A DNA stretch of 64,000 nucleotides from Actinobacteria bacterium HGW-Actinobacteria-1 (GCA_002841355.1 PHFB01000010.1:20712-84711); one strand, 5' to 3'; counted from the first letter of the stretch, positions 37,313 through 45,773 are shown. The notes: a model not told the origin generated them from the letters alone. Numbers and translations are program-made.

Positions 37313-38658
37313 AGCGGCGCGTATTGATCGCCGATGATGAGAAGAACATGCGGTGGGTTCTCGGCCAGGCATTGAGTGCCGAAGGCTATGAGATCATCGA
37401 GGCGGCGGACGGCAAAGAGGTACTCGCTGCGATCAGCGAACAGCCGCCGGACCTCATGGTGCTCGACCACAAGATGCCCGCCCCTGATGGCATGGAAGTG
37501 CTTCGTCGGCTCAGGGCAAAGGGGCATACGTTCCCGATCATCATGCTCACCGCGCATGGGAATGTAGCAAGCGCGGTCGAAGCCATGAAGGCGGGAGCGA
37601 GCGAGTACCTGACGAAGCCGTTCGATCTTGAGGAGCTCAAGCTCAGTATCGAGAAGGCGCTCAAAGTCGGCGACCTCGCCGCTGAGGTCACGCGATTGCG
37701 CGAGGAACTCGACCGGGACTATGACGTGTCCGGGATCGTCGCTGCGGACCCCGCGATGCTCAACATCATCGAGACGACGAGGAAGGTAGCACCCACCAGC
37801 GCCACGGTCATGATCTACGGAGAGTCCGGCACCGGCAAGGAGTTGGTCGCTCGGGCCCTTCACACGCTTTCAAATCGCGCCAGCAAGCCGTTCGTGTCAG
37901 TCAGTGCCGGGGCGCTGCCGGAGACGCTCCTTGAGAGCGAGCTGTTCGGCTATGAGAAGGGTGCTTTCACCGGAGCGATGCAGGCGAAGCCCGGTCGGTT
38001 CGAGCTCGCCAACGGCGGAACGCTCTTCCTCGATGAGATCGGCGACATCAGTCCTGGCGTTCAGGTGAAGCTGCTTCGCGTGATGCAGGAGCGGACATTC
38101 GAGCGGCTTGGCGGCACGCGACCGATAGAGGTCGATGTGCGCGTGGTTGCTGCGACGAACCGGGATTTGCAGCAGTTGATCGCCGACGGCGCATTCCGAG
38201 AGGACCTGTACTACCGTCTCAACGTCGTCCCCATAACGCTGCCTCCGTTGCGTCAGCGACCGAGTGAGATTCCGCTGCTGGTCGCGCACTTCCTCGAGAA
38301 ACAGAAGGCCGGCTCAAAGCACATCTCGGCTGAGGCCATGAACCTGCTCTCGGAGTATCAGTGGCCCGGCAATGTCCGTGAACTCGAGAACACCATCGAG
38401 CGAATAGCGATTCTGTCGCGCAATGACGAGATCGGTGTTGAGGACCTGCCTGCTGAAGTTCGGGCGGGCGTGGCGATGTGCTCGCCGGGGGAGCGCTGCT
38501 TCGTGCTCCCGGAGGCTGGCGTCGATCTTGAAGAGGTCGAGCTTGAGTTCGTCAAGCAGGCCCTCGAACGCACCGGTGGAACGACACCGAAAGCCGCCAA
38601 GCTTCTCGGCCTGACGACTAAGACGCTTGAGGCGAGGATGGAGAAGTACGGCCTGTAG
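37309..38658 (+). CDS. Sigma-54-dependent response regulator (NtrC family)
   Basis: The 449 residues comprise a receiver domain (1-120, phospho-Asp53 in LMVLDHKMP, Lys in LTKPF), an AAA+ domain (about 140-375) with Walker A GESGTGKE, the sigma-54 contact loop GAFTGA at 218-223, Walker B GTLFLDEIGD and the sensor FREDLYYRLNV, and a Fis-type helix-turn-helix (about 405-449; GGTTPKAAKLLGLTTKTLEARM). It hydrolyses ATP to open sigma-54 promoters. The candidate promoters are those upstream of rpoN and at 38686-38701. Confidence 0.97.
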   Translation: MKRRVLIADDEKNMRWVLGQALSAEGYEIIEAADGKEVLAAISEQPPDLMVLDHKMPAPDGMEVLRRLRAKGHTFPIIMLTAHGNVASAVEAMKAGASEYLTKPFDLEELKLSIEKALKVGDLAAEVTRLREELDRDYDVSGIVAADPAMLNIIETTRKVAPTSATVMIYGESGTGKELVARALHTLSNRASKPFVSVSAGALPETLLESELFGYEKGAFTGAMQAKPGRFELANGGTLFLDEIGDISPGVQVKLLRVMQERTFERLGGTRPIEVDVRVVAATNRDLQQLIADGAFREDLYYRLNVVPITLPPLRQRPSEIPLLVAHFLEKQKAGSKHISAEAMNLLSEYQWPGNVRELENTIERIAILSRNDEIGVEDLPAEVRAGVAMCSPGERCFVLPEAGVDLEEVELEFVKQALERTGGTTPKAAKLLGLTTKTLEARMEKYGL

Positions 38659-38685
38659 CGCCCTGCACCGCAGCCTGTCAACCTT

Positions 38686-38701
38686 TGGCACGACGCTTGC
38701 A
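38686..38701 (+). promoter_or_regulatory. Consensus-perfect sigma-54 promoter
   Basis: TGGCACGACGCTTGCA equals the consensus TGGCACG-N4-TTGCA with no mismatch. The implied transcript start is about 38712, 30 bases before the ATG of the small zinc-ribbon membrane protein. It lies 27 bases after the stop of the sigma-54 activator gene. Confidence 0.85.
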
Positions 38702-38741
38702 ACATTAACGCGCCGCGAATACACCGTCGCAAGGTGGGGGC

Positions 38742-39095
38742 ATGCAGCAGCAACGCAACCGGAATACGATCATCGTGGCGGCAGGAGTCATCGCCGTCAC
38801 TGCACTCGTCGCCGGTCTGGTGCTGATCGTCAATACTGAGGCCGGCTATGCCTGCACCGGTGCCGCCGAATTCGGCTGGCTCGCTCCGCTTTTCGCCGCG
38901 ACAATCATCGGCGGTCTGGCGTGGGTGCTTCTGAGCCAGGACCCTCGTACTCCCGATGACACGGACTCGACACCGCACGCAGAGTGCCCAGAGTGTGGAC
39001 GGTCGGTGCTTGGGCAATGGCGTATGTGTCCGTACTGCGGCGAGATGCTCGACGCCCGTCATCCCTCTCGATTCGCCGCCACACACGGCAAGTAG
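38742..39095 (+). CDS. Small membrane protein with C-terminal zinc ribbon
   Basis: The 117 residues contain a membrane helix at about 9-30 (IIVAAGVIAVTALVAGLVLI), a second at about 42-63 (FGWLAPLFAATIIGGLAWVL), then an acidic linker and a rubredoxin-like knuckle pair CPECGRSVLGQWRMCPYC. The family is not recognised. The ribosome site AAGGTGGGGG is just upstream. It is the first gene behind a perfect sigma-54 promoter and so the best candidate target of the upstream rpoN-kinase-activator operon. Confidence 0.8.
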   Translation: MQQQRNRNTIIVAAGVIAVTALVAGLVLIVNTEAGYACTGAAEFGWLAPLFAATIIGGLAWVLLSQDPRTPDDTDSTPHAECPECGRSVLGQWRMCPYCGEMLDARHPSRFAATHGK

Positions 39096-39118
39096 ACGTT
39101 CCCTCAAGGAGGCACACC

Positions 39119-39343
39119 ATGGCCGAATCCGTAACCACTCGTTTCGTCACCACGGGGATGCACTGTCATTCCTGTGCGATGCTCATCCAGCTCACCGTGT
39201 CCGATATGACTGGAGTCACTGCGGTCGACGTCGACAACGCGGCGGGCATGACTGTTGTCACGTACGACCCGGCGAAGGTCACGCCGGAGGGGATCATCGG
39301 GGAGATCGTTGCGGCGGGGTATGGTGCCGAGGTCGCCAGCTAG
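39119..39343 (+). CDS. Heavy-metal-associated (HMA/CopZ-like) domain protein
   Basis: A single ferredoxin-like HMA domain of 74 residues with the metal site GMHCHSC (CxxC) and the typical V.VDNAAGMTVVTYDPAKV strand. Proteins of this type carry Cu(I) or another soft metal to a pump or sensor. No P-type ATPase is found nearby. AAGGAGG lies six bases before the ATG. It follows the zinc-ribbon gene by 23 bases, so it is likely in the same sigma-54-driven transcript, and precedes the ccdA promoter. Confidence 0.9.
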   Translation: MAESVTTRFVTTGMHCHSCAMLIQLTVSDMTGVTAVDVDNAAGMTVVTYDPAKVTPEGIIGEIVAAGYGAEVAS

Positions 39344-39350
39344 TCGCCGA

Positions 39351-39381
39351 TTGGACGAGAAATACCCCCTGGGGGTATAGT
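39351..39381 (+). promoter_or_regulatory. ccdA promoter with CsoR/CstR-type operator
   Basis: TTGGAC (39351-39356), 19-bp spacer, TATAGT (39376-39381). The palindrome ATACCCCC-T-GGGGGTAT (39362-39378) covers the spacer and the start of the -10 box, the same arrangement as at trxA and csoR. Confidence 0.85.
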
Positions 39382-39394
39382 ATGTCGAGCAACG

Positions 39395-39420
39395 AAGAGA
39401 CCGCTTCGGGCGGTCTCTTT
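39395..39420 (+). terminator. Terminator-like hairpin in the ccdA leader
   Basis: AAGAGACCGC (39395-39404), TTCGG loop, GCGGTCTCTT (39410-39419), followed by a short T-run. It would stop the HMA-gene transcript. It also lies just downstream of the ccdA promoter start, so it may attenuate ccdA. Confidence 0.6.
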
Positions 39421-39465
39421 CGTAGGCGGATCGTCTGATAGCGGTTCTGACGGATTGGACATGCT

Positions 39466-40212
39466 GTGCCGGATGTCACTGTGAGCTATTTCAGCGCGTT
39501 TCTCGGAGGACTTCTCTCATTCCTGTCGCCGTGCGTGTTACCCCTTATTCCTGGCTACCTGTCCTTCATGACGGGACTGAGCGCAGGCGACTTGCGAAGC
39601 GGGGAGTCGAGCGTTCGGCGCATTCTGCTTCCGGCCGGATTGTTCACACTCGGTTTCTCTGTCGTCTTCGTGCTTCTTGGGGCTGCCGCCGGCTTTGCAA
39701 GCGCCGCACTTCGGCCATTCATGATCAGGTATGAGAGCACCATCGGTGTCGCAGCGGGAATCATCATCGTGCTCGTCGGCGTGTTCCTGCTCGGCGTGAT
39801 CAAGCTGCCATGGCTGTACGGCGAGGCCCGGTTCGAGTTGTCGAAGTCGAAGCGCTTCGGCCGGGGAGCGTCATTCGTGATGGGCCTTGCATTTGGATTC
39901 GGTTGGACGCCCTGCGTCGGTCCCATTCTCGCAGTGATCCTTGGGATGGCTGCACAGACCGGGAATGCCGCCCAGGCCGCGCTGATGCTGGCGGTGTACT
40001 CTCTCGGGCTGGCCACGCCATTCCTGTTGACCGCGGCGTTCTTCGGCAAGCTCACAGGTACGCTGAGCTGGTTCAATCGCCATTCGCTTGCTCTTTCTAG
40101 GAGCGCCGGCGTGATTCTTATCGCGATGGGTGTGCTGATTGCGACCGGTCAGCTCGGCAAGCTGTCAGCGATCATAATCCGCGCTCTGCCGTTCCTTTCT
40201 CGGCTTGGGTGA
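39466..40212 (+). CDS. ccdA: Cytochrome c biogenesis / thiol-disulfide transporter CcdA
   Basis: A six-helix membrane protein of 248 residues that moves electrons from cytosolic thioredoxin to extracytoplasmic thiol proteins. The two redox cysteines sit in FLSPCVLPLIPGYLSF (TM1) and GWTPCVGPILAV (TM4), the DsbD/CcdA signature. GTG at 39466 is used, but the ribosome site is poor and GTG 39481 is possible. Its promoter shares the repressor palindrome with trxA, which makes biochemical sense because thioredoxin is the electron donor for CcdA. Confidence 0.94.
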   Translation: MPDVTVSYFSAFLGGLLSFLSPCVLPLIPGYLSFMTGLSAGDLRSGESSVRRILLPAGLFTLGFSVVFVLLGAAAGFASAALRPFMIRYESTIGVAAGIIIVLVGVFLLGVIKLPWLYGEARFELSKSKRFGRGASFVMGLAFGFGWTPCVGPILAVILGMAAQTGNAAQAALMLAVYSLGLATPFLLTAAFFGKLTGTLSWFNRHSLALSRSAGVILIAMGVLIATGQLGKLSAIIIRALPFLSRLG

Positions 40213-40283
40213 TAAGCGTCTGACTGGTATGCCGTGCCGCTTGAGGATAGGATTAACCCACGCGAACAGGCAGGCGGTAGGCG

Positions 40284-43200
40284 ATGTCGGGTCCCTGGCC
40301 GATCAAGCGGAGTCTCGCGAACGGATACACGCTGCTGGTAGCGGTGTTGGTGGCGCTGACGACGCTCATCCTTGCGAGCGCGCTGGCCCGCGGTGTGTAC
40401 TCCATGGCGCTGCGCGAGGAGACGGCGCGACAGCGCGCGCAAAGCGACCTCGTCGTCCGCGATGTCTCATCCCGGCTGCTCGCCTCATACCGCGTCTTGC
40501 GCACGCTAGCCGATCGGGACGTGATCAGGGGCGTTGACGATCGCGCTGTGGGAAGGGCGCTCGCGAGCGCCTACGTCGAGAATGCCGAGTACCTCCGCGG
40601 TATTGCGCTGGTCGACCTCGACGGTACGGCCCGAATCGCGTATCCAGCCACGAGCCAGCTCCCTCCAGACGAACTGGTCCGGTCCGCTGACCTGACGCAA
40701 GGAGTCGCGTACCTCTGGGTTGATGCGACCGATGACGCGCCGGGTGCGTTGTGGGTCGTTGTGCCCACGCGTCGCGCAGACGGGCATGACGCGGTCTTGG
40801 TGGGCGTCGCGCGGACCGGCTTCATCGACGAGGCACTCAAGCAGGTCAGCTTCTCGGAGAAGCGTCCGACCGCACTTGTGGCTGATGACAAGAGCAGGAG
40901 TGTCTTCACGGCCGGTGATCCGCAGGCCTACCTGGACTCAAGCATCACCTTCGAGCCATCGCTCGAAGATGCGTCCCTTGGCTCGGTTCTTATCACCTCA
41001 GCCGAGGGTCAGCGCTTCACCGGAGTATTCGCCACCATCCCTGGTTTGCCGGGGCTGGACTGGCGGGTGTTGGTGGCTGAGCGGGAGAGCGTGGTCGCCG
41101 CCGAAACGTGGCAGGCGCTCAGACCTGCGGTGCTTGCCTGGGGTGCCTCGTCGTCGCTTGCCATGTTGCTGGCGCTCGTCTCCGTCACCTTTCTCTCGAG
41201 ACCACTACGCCTCCTGGACGAGCGCGCACGCGCAGCGGCATCTGGCGTGATGCTCGAACCCCTACCCGTGAAGCGCAACGACGAGATAGGTCGACTGATC
41301 GCGTCATTCAACTCGGTCGTGCTCCGGCTCAACGGCATGCACGACATCAGCCAGTTGTTGGCGAGTGCATCAGACATCGACGAGGTGCTCGACAGGATCC
41401 TTGTTTCGCTCTCACACATCCTTGGCGCGCGCGACGTGGACATCTTGTTGCTCGAGGACGATGGGGCTTCGCTTCGTCTGGCGCGTGCATCCGGTTCTGT
41501 CGTCGATGCGGTGGGTGCTCGGATCTCTCCGTCGGAATCCGCATGGCTTGCCGAGGCGGTGGCGTCCGGCGAATTAGAGCAGTTCTCGGGGGACGGGCGT
41601 GCCGACCCATTGCTACGTCTGCATCGTCCGAGTGCGACCGATACCTGCGCGCTGGCGGTTCCTCTGGCGAAGGGCCGGTCGGTACTCGGCATCGTGGCGA
41701 TTGTCTGCGACGCGCGACAGCCCTTCACGGATGCCGAGATCGAGGTCGCGCGCTCGTTCGCCGCGCAGGCTTCCGTCGCGCTTGATAACGCTCGCCTGTT
41801 CGACGACGAGCGTCGCTCGCGCCGCGATGCCGAGGCGCTCCAGCAAGTCGCCGAGATCATGAGCGGATCAGCTGCGTTGCTGGAGTCATTGGAGTCCATC
41901 GCATCGATTGAGGCGGACTTATTGGGAGCGGATCGCTCATGGGTGTTCCTCGATAGCTCGACGGTTGCATCGCAGGATGTAGGGGAGATATCTCGCAGCT
42001 GCTTCGCGCTGTGGCGGAAGCTTCAGTCCGAGCGTCGAGTGTCAGCATTTGCGCTGCCAGTCGCATTCTCCGCGGACGACGAGGACGGAGATGTCCGATC
42101 GCTGCTCAAGATGCTAGCGGTGCAATCCGCCGTGATCACGCCGATCTCGATTCATGGCGACCTCGCTGGACTGCTCGTCATGGGGTGGTCTGGGAGGACA
42201 TTCACGCTCGATCGGCACGGTATCGAACTCGGGTCTGCAATCGGACAGCAGGTGGCGCTCGCGTTGGACAACGCAAGGCTGTTCGAGGAGGCGCGTACGC
42301 GTGCCGACAACCTTGAGACCATATTCCGAATCTCCCAGGCAGTGAGCTCGTCGCTGCAGAGCAAGGTCGTCCTCAATCGAGTGCTCGACGTCGTGCAGAA
42401 GATTCTCTCTGCCGACGCGGTGATGCTCATGACCCTCGACACGGATCGCTCGCTGATGGTGGTTCCGATGGCGCGGGGGATTCTGAATCCGGAGATGCTG
42501 AGGATGGAGTTCCGTGCCGGGGAGGACGTGCCCGGCGAGGTGTTCGAGCGACGTGAACCTGTCAGTGTGCCGGATCTCTCTGATTCGGATTCGCCACTGT
42601 CCCGCATAGCCGCCCGACAGAAGCTTGGCTCGGCCGTATTCGTGCCGTTGTTGGCGCGTGGACGATCGATCGGCGTATTGGCGGTCTTCGCCCAAAGCAG
42701 GAGCGCCTTCACGGAATCCGATGTGGAACTGCTTCGGACGTTCGCGACGCAGGCTGCGCTAGCGATAGACAACGCCGATATGTTCAGCCGTGAACACCAC
42801 GTGGCCACGGTTCTCCAGCACAGCATCTTGCCGACCCGCTTGCCCACGATAGACGGAATCGAATCTGCGAGCGTGTATGTTCCGGCCGGATCCGAGGTCG
42901 AGATCGGAGGAGACTACTACGATCTGTTCCTTGCACCCGACGGACGGGTGGTCGTTGCCATCGGTGACGTGTGCGGCAAGGGAGTCGAGGCCGCCACCAA
43001 GACGTCCATGATCAAGTACTCCATCAGGGGAATGATCGCAGCGGGAGCGGCACCCTCGTCCGTTCTCGCCGAGCTGAATACTGCACTGGTGAGTGCGGGC
43101 GATCCATCGGACATCGTCACGTTATGGCTCGGGATGCTGGAGATCGACAGCGGGAAGCTGGAATGGGCGAATGGGGGTCATCCTCCGGCGATGCTTCTGC

Positions 43201-43544
43201 AGCCAAGCACTGGAGAAATCGTACGGCTGGGGACCACGGGTGCGCTTCTTGGCGCGATTCGAGATGCCGCGTACAGTGACTCCAGCATCGTGGTGGAGCC
43301 TGGGGGCATGGTGTTGCTGTACACCGACGGCGTGACCGAGGCTCGGAACCGCGGTCGCTTCTTCGGCGAGGGAAGAGTGCGCAGGGCACTTCGTCAGGGA
43401 GGGACCGCCGCTGCGGTTACCCAACGGATGTTGGCGATGGTACAACGCTTCTCGCATGGCGATCTTCGAGATGATGCCGCGATTCTTGCCGTTCTTCGCC
43501 ATCCGGAGCTTGGGGAACGGTTGGGGGGCGTTACGCCCGTCTGA
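40284..43544 (+). CDS. Membrane RsbU/SpoIIE-type phosphatase with cache-like, HAMP and three GAF domains
   Basis: The 1086 residues begin with a membrane helix (about 14-34). An extracytoplasmic sensor region follows to about 270 (cache-like; RTGFIDEALKQVSF, then FATIPGLPGLDWRVLVAE), then a second helix, a HAMP segment (RPLRLLDERARAAASG) and three GAF domains (about 365-510, 520-675, 690-840). The C-terminal PP2C domain has IGGDYYDLF, IGDVCGKGVEAA, ANGGHPPA, YTDGVTEAR and DDAAIL. It should dephosphorylate a STAS protein; the next gene encodes one fused to its kinase. Confidence 0.93.
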   Translation: MSGPWPIKRSLANGYTLLVAVLVALTTLILASALARGVYSMALREETARQRAQSDLVVRDVSSRLLASYRVLRTLADRDVIRGVDDRAVGRALASAYVENAEYLRGIALVDLDGTARIAYPATSQLPPDELVRSADLTQGVAYLWVDATDDAPGALWVVVPTRRADGHDAVLVGVARTGFIDEALKQVSFSEKRPTALVADDKSRSVFTAGDPQAYLDSSITFEPSLEDASLGSVLITSAEGQRFTGVFATIPGLPGLDWRVLVAERESVVAAETWQALRPAVLAWGASSSLAMLLALVSVTFLSRPLRLLDERARAAASGVMLEPLPVKRNDEIGRLIASFNSVVLRLNGMHDISQLLASASDIDEVLDRILVSLSHILGARDVDILLLEDDGASLRLARASGSVVDAVGARISPSESAWLAEAVASGELEQFSGDGRADPLLRLHRPSATDTCALAVPLAKGRSVLGIVAIVCDARQPFTDAEIEVARSFAAQASVALDNARLFDDERRSRRDAEALQQVAEIMSGSAALLESLESIASIEADLLGADRSWVFLDSSTVASQDVGEISRSCFALWRKLQSERRVSAFALPVAFSADDEDGDVRSLLKMLAVQSAVITPISIHGDLAGLLVMGWSGRTFTLDRHGIELGSAIGQQVALALDNARLFEEARTRADNLETIFRISQAVSSSLQSKVVLNRVLDVVQKILSADAVMLMTLDTDRSLMVVPMARGILNPEMLRMEFRAGEDVPGEVFERREPVSVPDLSDSDSPLSRIAARQKLGSAVFVPLLARGRSIGVLAVFAQSRSAFTESDVELLRTFATQAALAIDNADMFSREHHVATVLQHSILPTRLPTIDGIESASVYVPAGSEVEIGGDYYDLFLAPDGRVVVAIGDVCGKGVEAATKTSMIKYSIRGMIAAGAAPSSVLAELNTALVSAGDPSDIVTLWLGMLEIDSGKLEWANGGHPPAMLLQPSTGEIVRLGTTGALLGAIRDAAYSDSSIVVEPGGMVLLYTDGVTEARNRGRFFGEGRVRRALRQGGTAAAVTQRMLAMVQRFSHGDLRDDAAILAVLRHPELGERLGGVTPV

Positions 43545-43596
43545 GGTCGGGTACACCATCTGCGAGCCATGCTGACAAACCCATGAGGAGCCGGTC

Positions 43597-44379
43597 TTGG
43601 AAATCGATCTTGAGCACCGCTTCGATGCACGTGTGTGCGTCGTGCACATCAGCGGGGAACTCGATCTGGGGACTGTTCCGCGTGTTAGGCAGCGGATTTC
43701 GGATGCTCTTACAGGTGGGTGCGTGAACGTAGTCCTCGACATGGCCGACGTCGCATACGCGGACAGCTCTACGTTCAGTCTCTTGGTCTGGTTGGATCGG
43801 GAACTCGAGCCGCGCGACGGGAAGCTCATTCTCGCTGGGGCGAACGCGAACGTAGGACGTGTGCTTGAGTTGTCAGGTCTTGTCGGCGCGGCTCCGACCA
43901 TCGGTGCTGCTGATGACGTGACTTCCGCGCTGTCAGGGCTTGAGTCGATCGATGACAATACTCCACCTCTCTGGATCGAGAGGATGGTTCTACCGGCAAC
44001 CGCCGATACTCTGGCGTCTGCGCGAGGCATGGTGTGCGACGTGCTGGAACCGCTAGACATCGCGGACGCCGGATTGTTCGACATACGTGTTGCCGTCGGC
44101 GAGGCGCTTGCCAATGCGATTCGTCACGGGTCACCGGGCGGTGACGCGGATCAGGTGTCAATCGAGGTGAGCGCGTACGCCGATCGAGTGATGATACGCG
44201 TATCGGATTCAGGGAACGGCTTCGACGGGTGCTCCGTTCCGAATGAGGACCTGTACGCTTCTTCCGGCAGGGGCGTCATGTTCATGAGAGCACTTATGGA
44301 TCATGTGGAATTCGAGTCATGTACCGACGGTGGGACTGTGGTAACGCTTGTGAAGCACGTGTCCCCGAATCCCAGGTGA
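43597..44379 (+). CDS. STAS domain fused to RsbW-like HATPase
   Basis: The 260 residues combine an anti-sigma antagonist and an anti-sigma kinase. The STAS domain is at about 1-105, with the phosphorylatable Ser in VAYADSSTFSLL. The HATPase_c_2 domain is at about 125-258, with the N-box GEALANAIRHG, DSGNGFD and GRGVMFMRALMD. These are normally separate proteins (RsbV and RsbW). Start is TTG at 43597, supported by GAGGAG six bases upstream. It is encoded right after an RsbU-like phosphatase. No partner sigma factor of the SigB group is in the window. Confidence 0.9.
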   Translation: MEIDLEHRFDARVCVVHISGELDLGTVPRVRQRISDALTGGCVNVVLDMADVAYADSSTFSLLVWLDRELEPRDGKLILAGANANVGRVLELSGLVGAAPTIGAADDVTSALSGLESIDDNTPPLWIERMVLPATADTLASARGMVCDVLEPLDIADAGLFDIRVAVGEALANAIRHGSPGGDADQVSIEVSAYADRVMIRVSDSGNGFDGCSVPNEDLYASSGRGVMFMRALMDHVEFESCTDGGTVVTLVKHVSPNPR

Positions 44380-44490
44380 CTCCCACTATTTGGCGTGCGC
44401 GACCCAGTAGGAACTAGTATGCTGTTGGGGACCGGACACCGGCGTGTCTTCCCCCCGGCGGCCCTGTTGGTTTTCTACGGAGGTGCTCTG

Positions 44491-45060
44491 ATGGAGTTGC
44501 TCGACTCGCTGCGCAGCCGTCACTCAACTCGACTCTTCACCGATGAGCCGCTGAGTGACGATGAGATACTGAAGCTGTGCGACGCTGCAGCTCTCGCGCC
44601 CTCACAAATGAACAGCCAGCCCTGGCACTTCCATGTGGCGACTGGGCAGTCCCGCGCGGAAGTCGGCGAGATCATGGCACTCACCACTCAGTATCTTCAG
44701 GAGTACATCGAGGTGCTCGGCGTCGAGGGTGTGGAGCGTGCCGCGCGATTCTATGAAGATATGGGTCGGGCACCGGTGATCATCGCGGTATCGATTCCGG
44801 TGTTCGAGGACCAAGCTGAACACGCGAACGCGCTCATCGCGGTTGGCGCCGCAATCGAGAACTTCATGCTGGCGGCGCTCGACTCGGGCCTGGGCTCGTG
44901 CAACATCTCCGCGCCGCGGTGGATCGTCGACCGCCTCACCGAGGCGTTCCAGGTTCCCGCGGGTCGCGTGCTCGCAAGTCTGCTGATCGTTGGTCATCCC
45001 GATGAGGCACCGCTGGTTCATGACCGGAAGCACGACGCGGTGACGTTCCTCGGCAGATGA
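44491..45060 (+). CDS. Nitroreductase-family FMN oxidoreductase
   Basis: The 189 residues have the family pattern: SLRSRHSTRLFTDEPLSDDEI (FMN phosphate site RHSxR), LAPSQMNSQPWHFHV and a central dimer helix. The GLGSCNISAPRWIVD segment is near the flavin, and ASLLIVGHPDE is near the end. The substrate is unknown. The ATG at 44491 has GGAGG seven bases upstream. It overlaps the next gene as ATGA. Confidence 0.92.
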   Translation: MELLDSLRSRHSTRLFTDEPLSDDEILKLCDAAALAPSQMNSQPWHFHVATGQSRAEVGEIMALTTQYLQEYIEVLGVEGVERAARFYEDMGRAPVIIAVSIPVFEDQAEHANALIAVGAAIENFMLAALDSGLGSCNISAPRWIVDRLTEAFQVPAGRVLASLLIVGHPDEAPLVHDRKHDAVTFLGR

Positions 45061-45764
45061 CCCTCAAAGCTGTCTTCTTTGATGTCGGCAATACGCTTCT
45101 AGCGCCTTTCCCGAGCGTGTCCGAGGTATGCCGTCAGGTGCTGGCCGAGGCGGGACACGTACACGATCTCTCGGCTATCGATGCATTGATGCCACTCGTG
45201 GATGAGTACTACGAGGATCGTTATCGTGCAGACGACACCTTCTGGACCGACGAGGAAGAGACGTCGTCGGTCTGGGTCGGAATGTACTCGCTTATGTGCC
45301 GACGCCTCGGCATCGAGGAAGATGCGGCGCGCCTTGCCCGTCGCGTCTACGACGAGTTCGGCAAACCAGAGCGCTGGGCCGTGTACGCTGACGTTCTGCC
45401 TGCACTCGACCGGTTGCGCGTTCTGGGGTTGCGGTTGGGGATCATCTCCAACTGGGACGGCCGCCTCGTGGGACTGCTGGGTGCCCTCGGTGTTCGAGAG
45501 AGGGTAGATGTCGTACTCTCATCTGCGGACGTTGGTCTTCGCAAACCTGACCCGCGCATTTTCGAACTCGCGTGTGAAAGGCTGGGGGTAGTCCCGAGTG
45601 AGGCAGCACACGTCGGCGATCATCACTACTCGGACATACTGGGAGCGCGAGCAGTAGGCATGACGCCGGTGCTCGTTGACCGAAGCGGCAGGCCATCGCT
45701 GCCGGTCGGTCCGGTCCCTATCACTGACTTCGATTCGCTCGAGACCGTCCTCGGGCTGAGCTAG
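45057..45764 (+). CDS. HAD-superfamily hydrolase
   Basis: The 235 residues are a phosphatase-type HAD: motif I FFDVGNTLL (the first nucleophile Asp is followed by Val-Gly, with Asn in place of the usual acid/base Asp), motif II ISNWDG, motif III Lys in RKPDPRIFEL, and motif IV VGDHHYSD. The DVGNT variant is known in some family members but may lower phosphatase activity. It overlaps the nitroreductase gene and precedes the ubiD-ubiA-ubiX genes, possibly in one transcript. Confidence 0.9.
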   Translation: MTLKAVFFDVGNTLLAPFPSVSEVCRQVLAEAGHVHDLSAIDALMPLVDEYYEDRYRADDTFWTDEEETSSVWVGMYSLMCRRLGIEEDAARLARRVYDEFGKPERWAVYADVLPALDRLRVLGLRLGIISNWDGRLVGLLGALGVRERVDVVLSSADVGLRKPDPRIFELACERLGVVPSEAAHVGDHHYSDILGARAVGMTPVLVDRSGRPSLPVGPVPITDFDSLETVLGLS

Positions 45765-45773
45765 GGAGGACCG

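Noticed and set aside
39362..39378. Copper-efflux operon regulated by classical CsoR
   Set aside because: No copper P-type ATPase or oxidase is present, and the repressor lacks the copper-ligand histidine, so a copper label is not supported.
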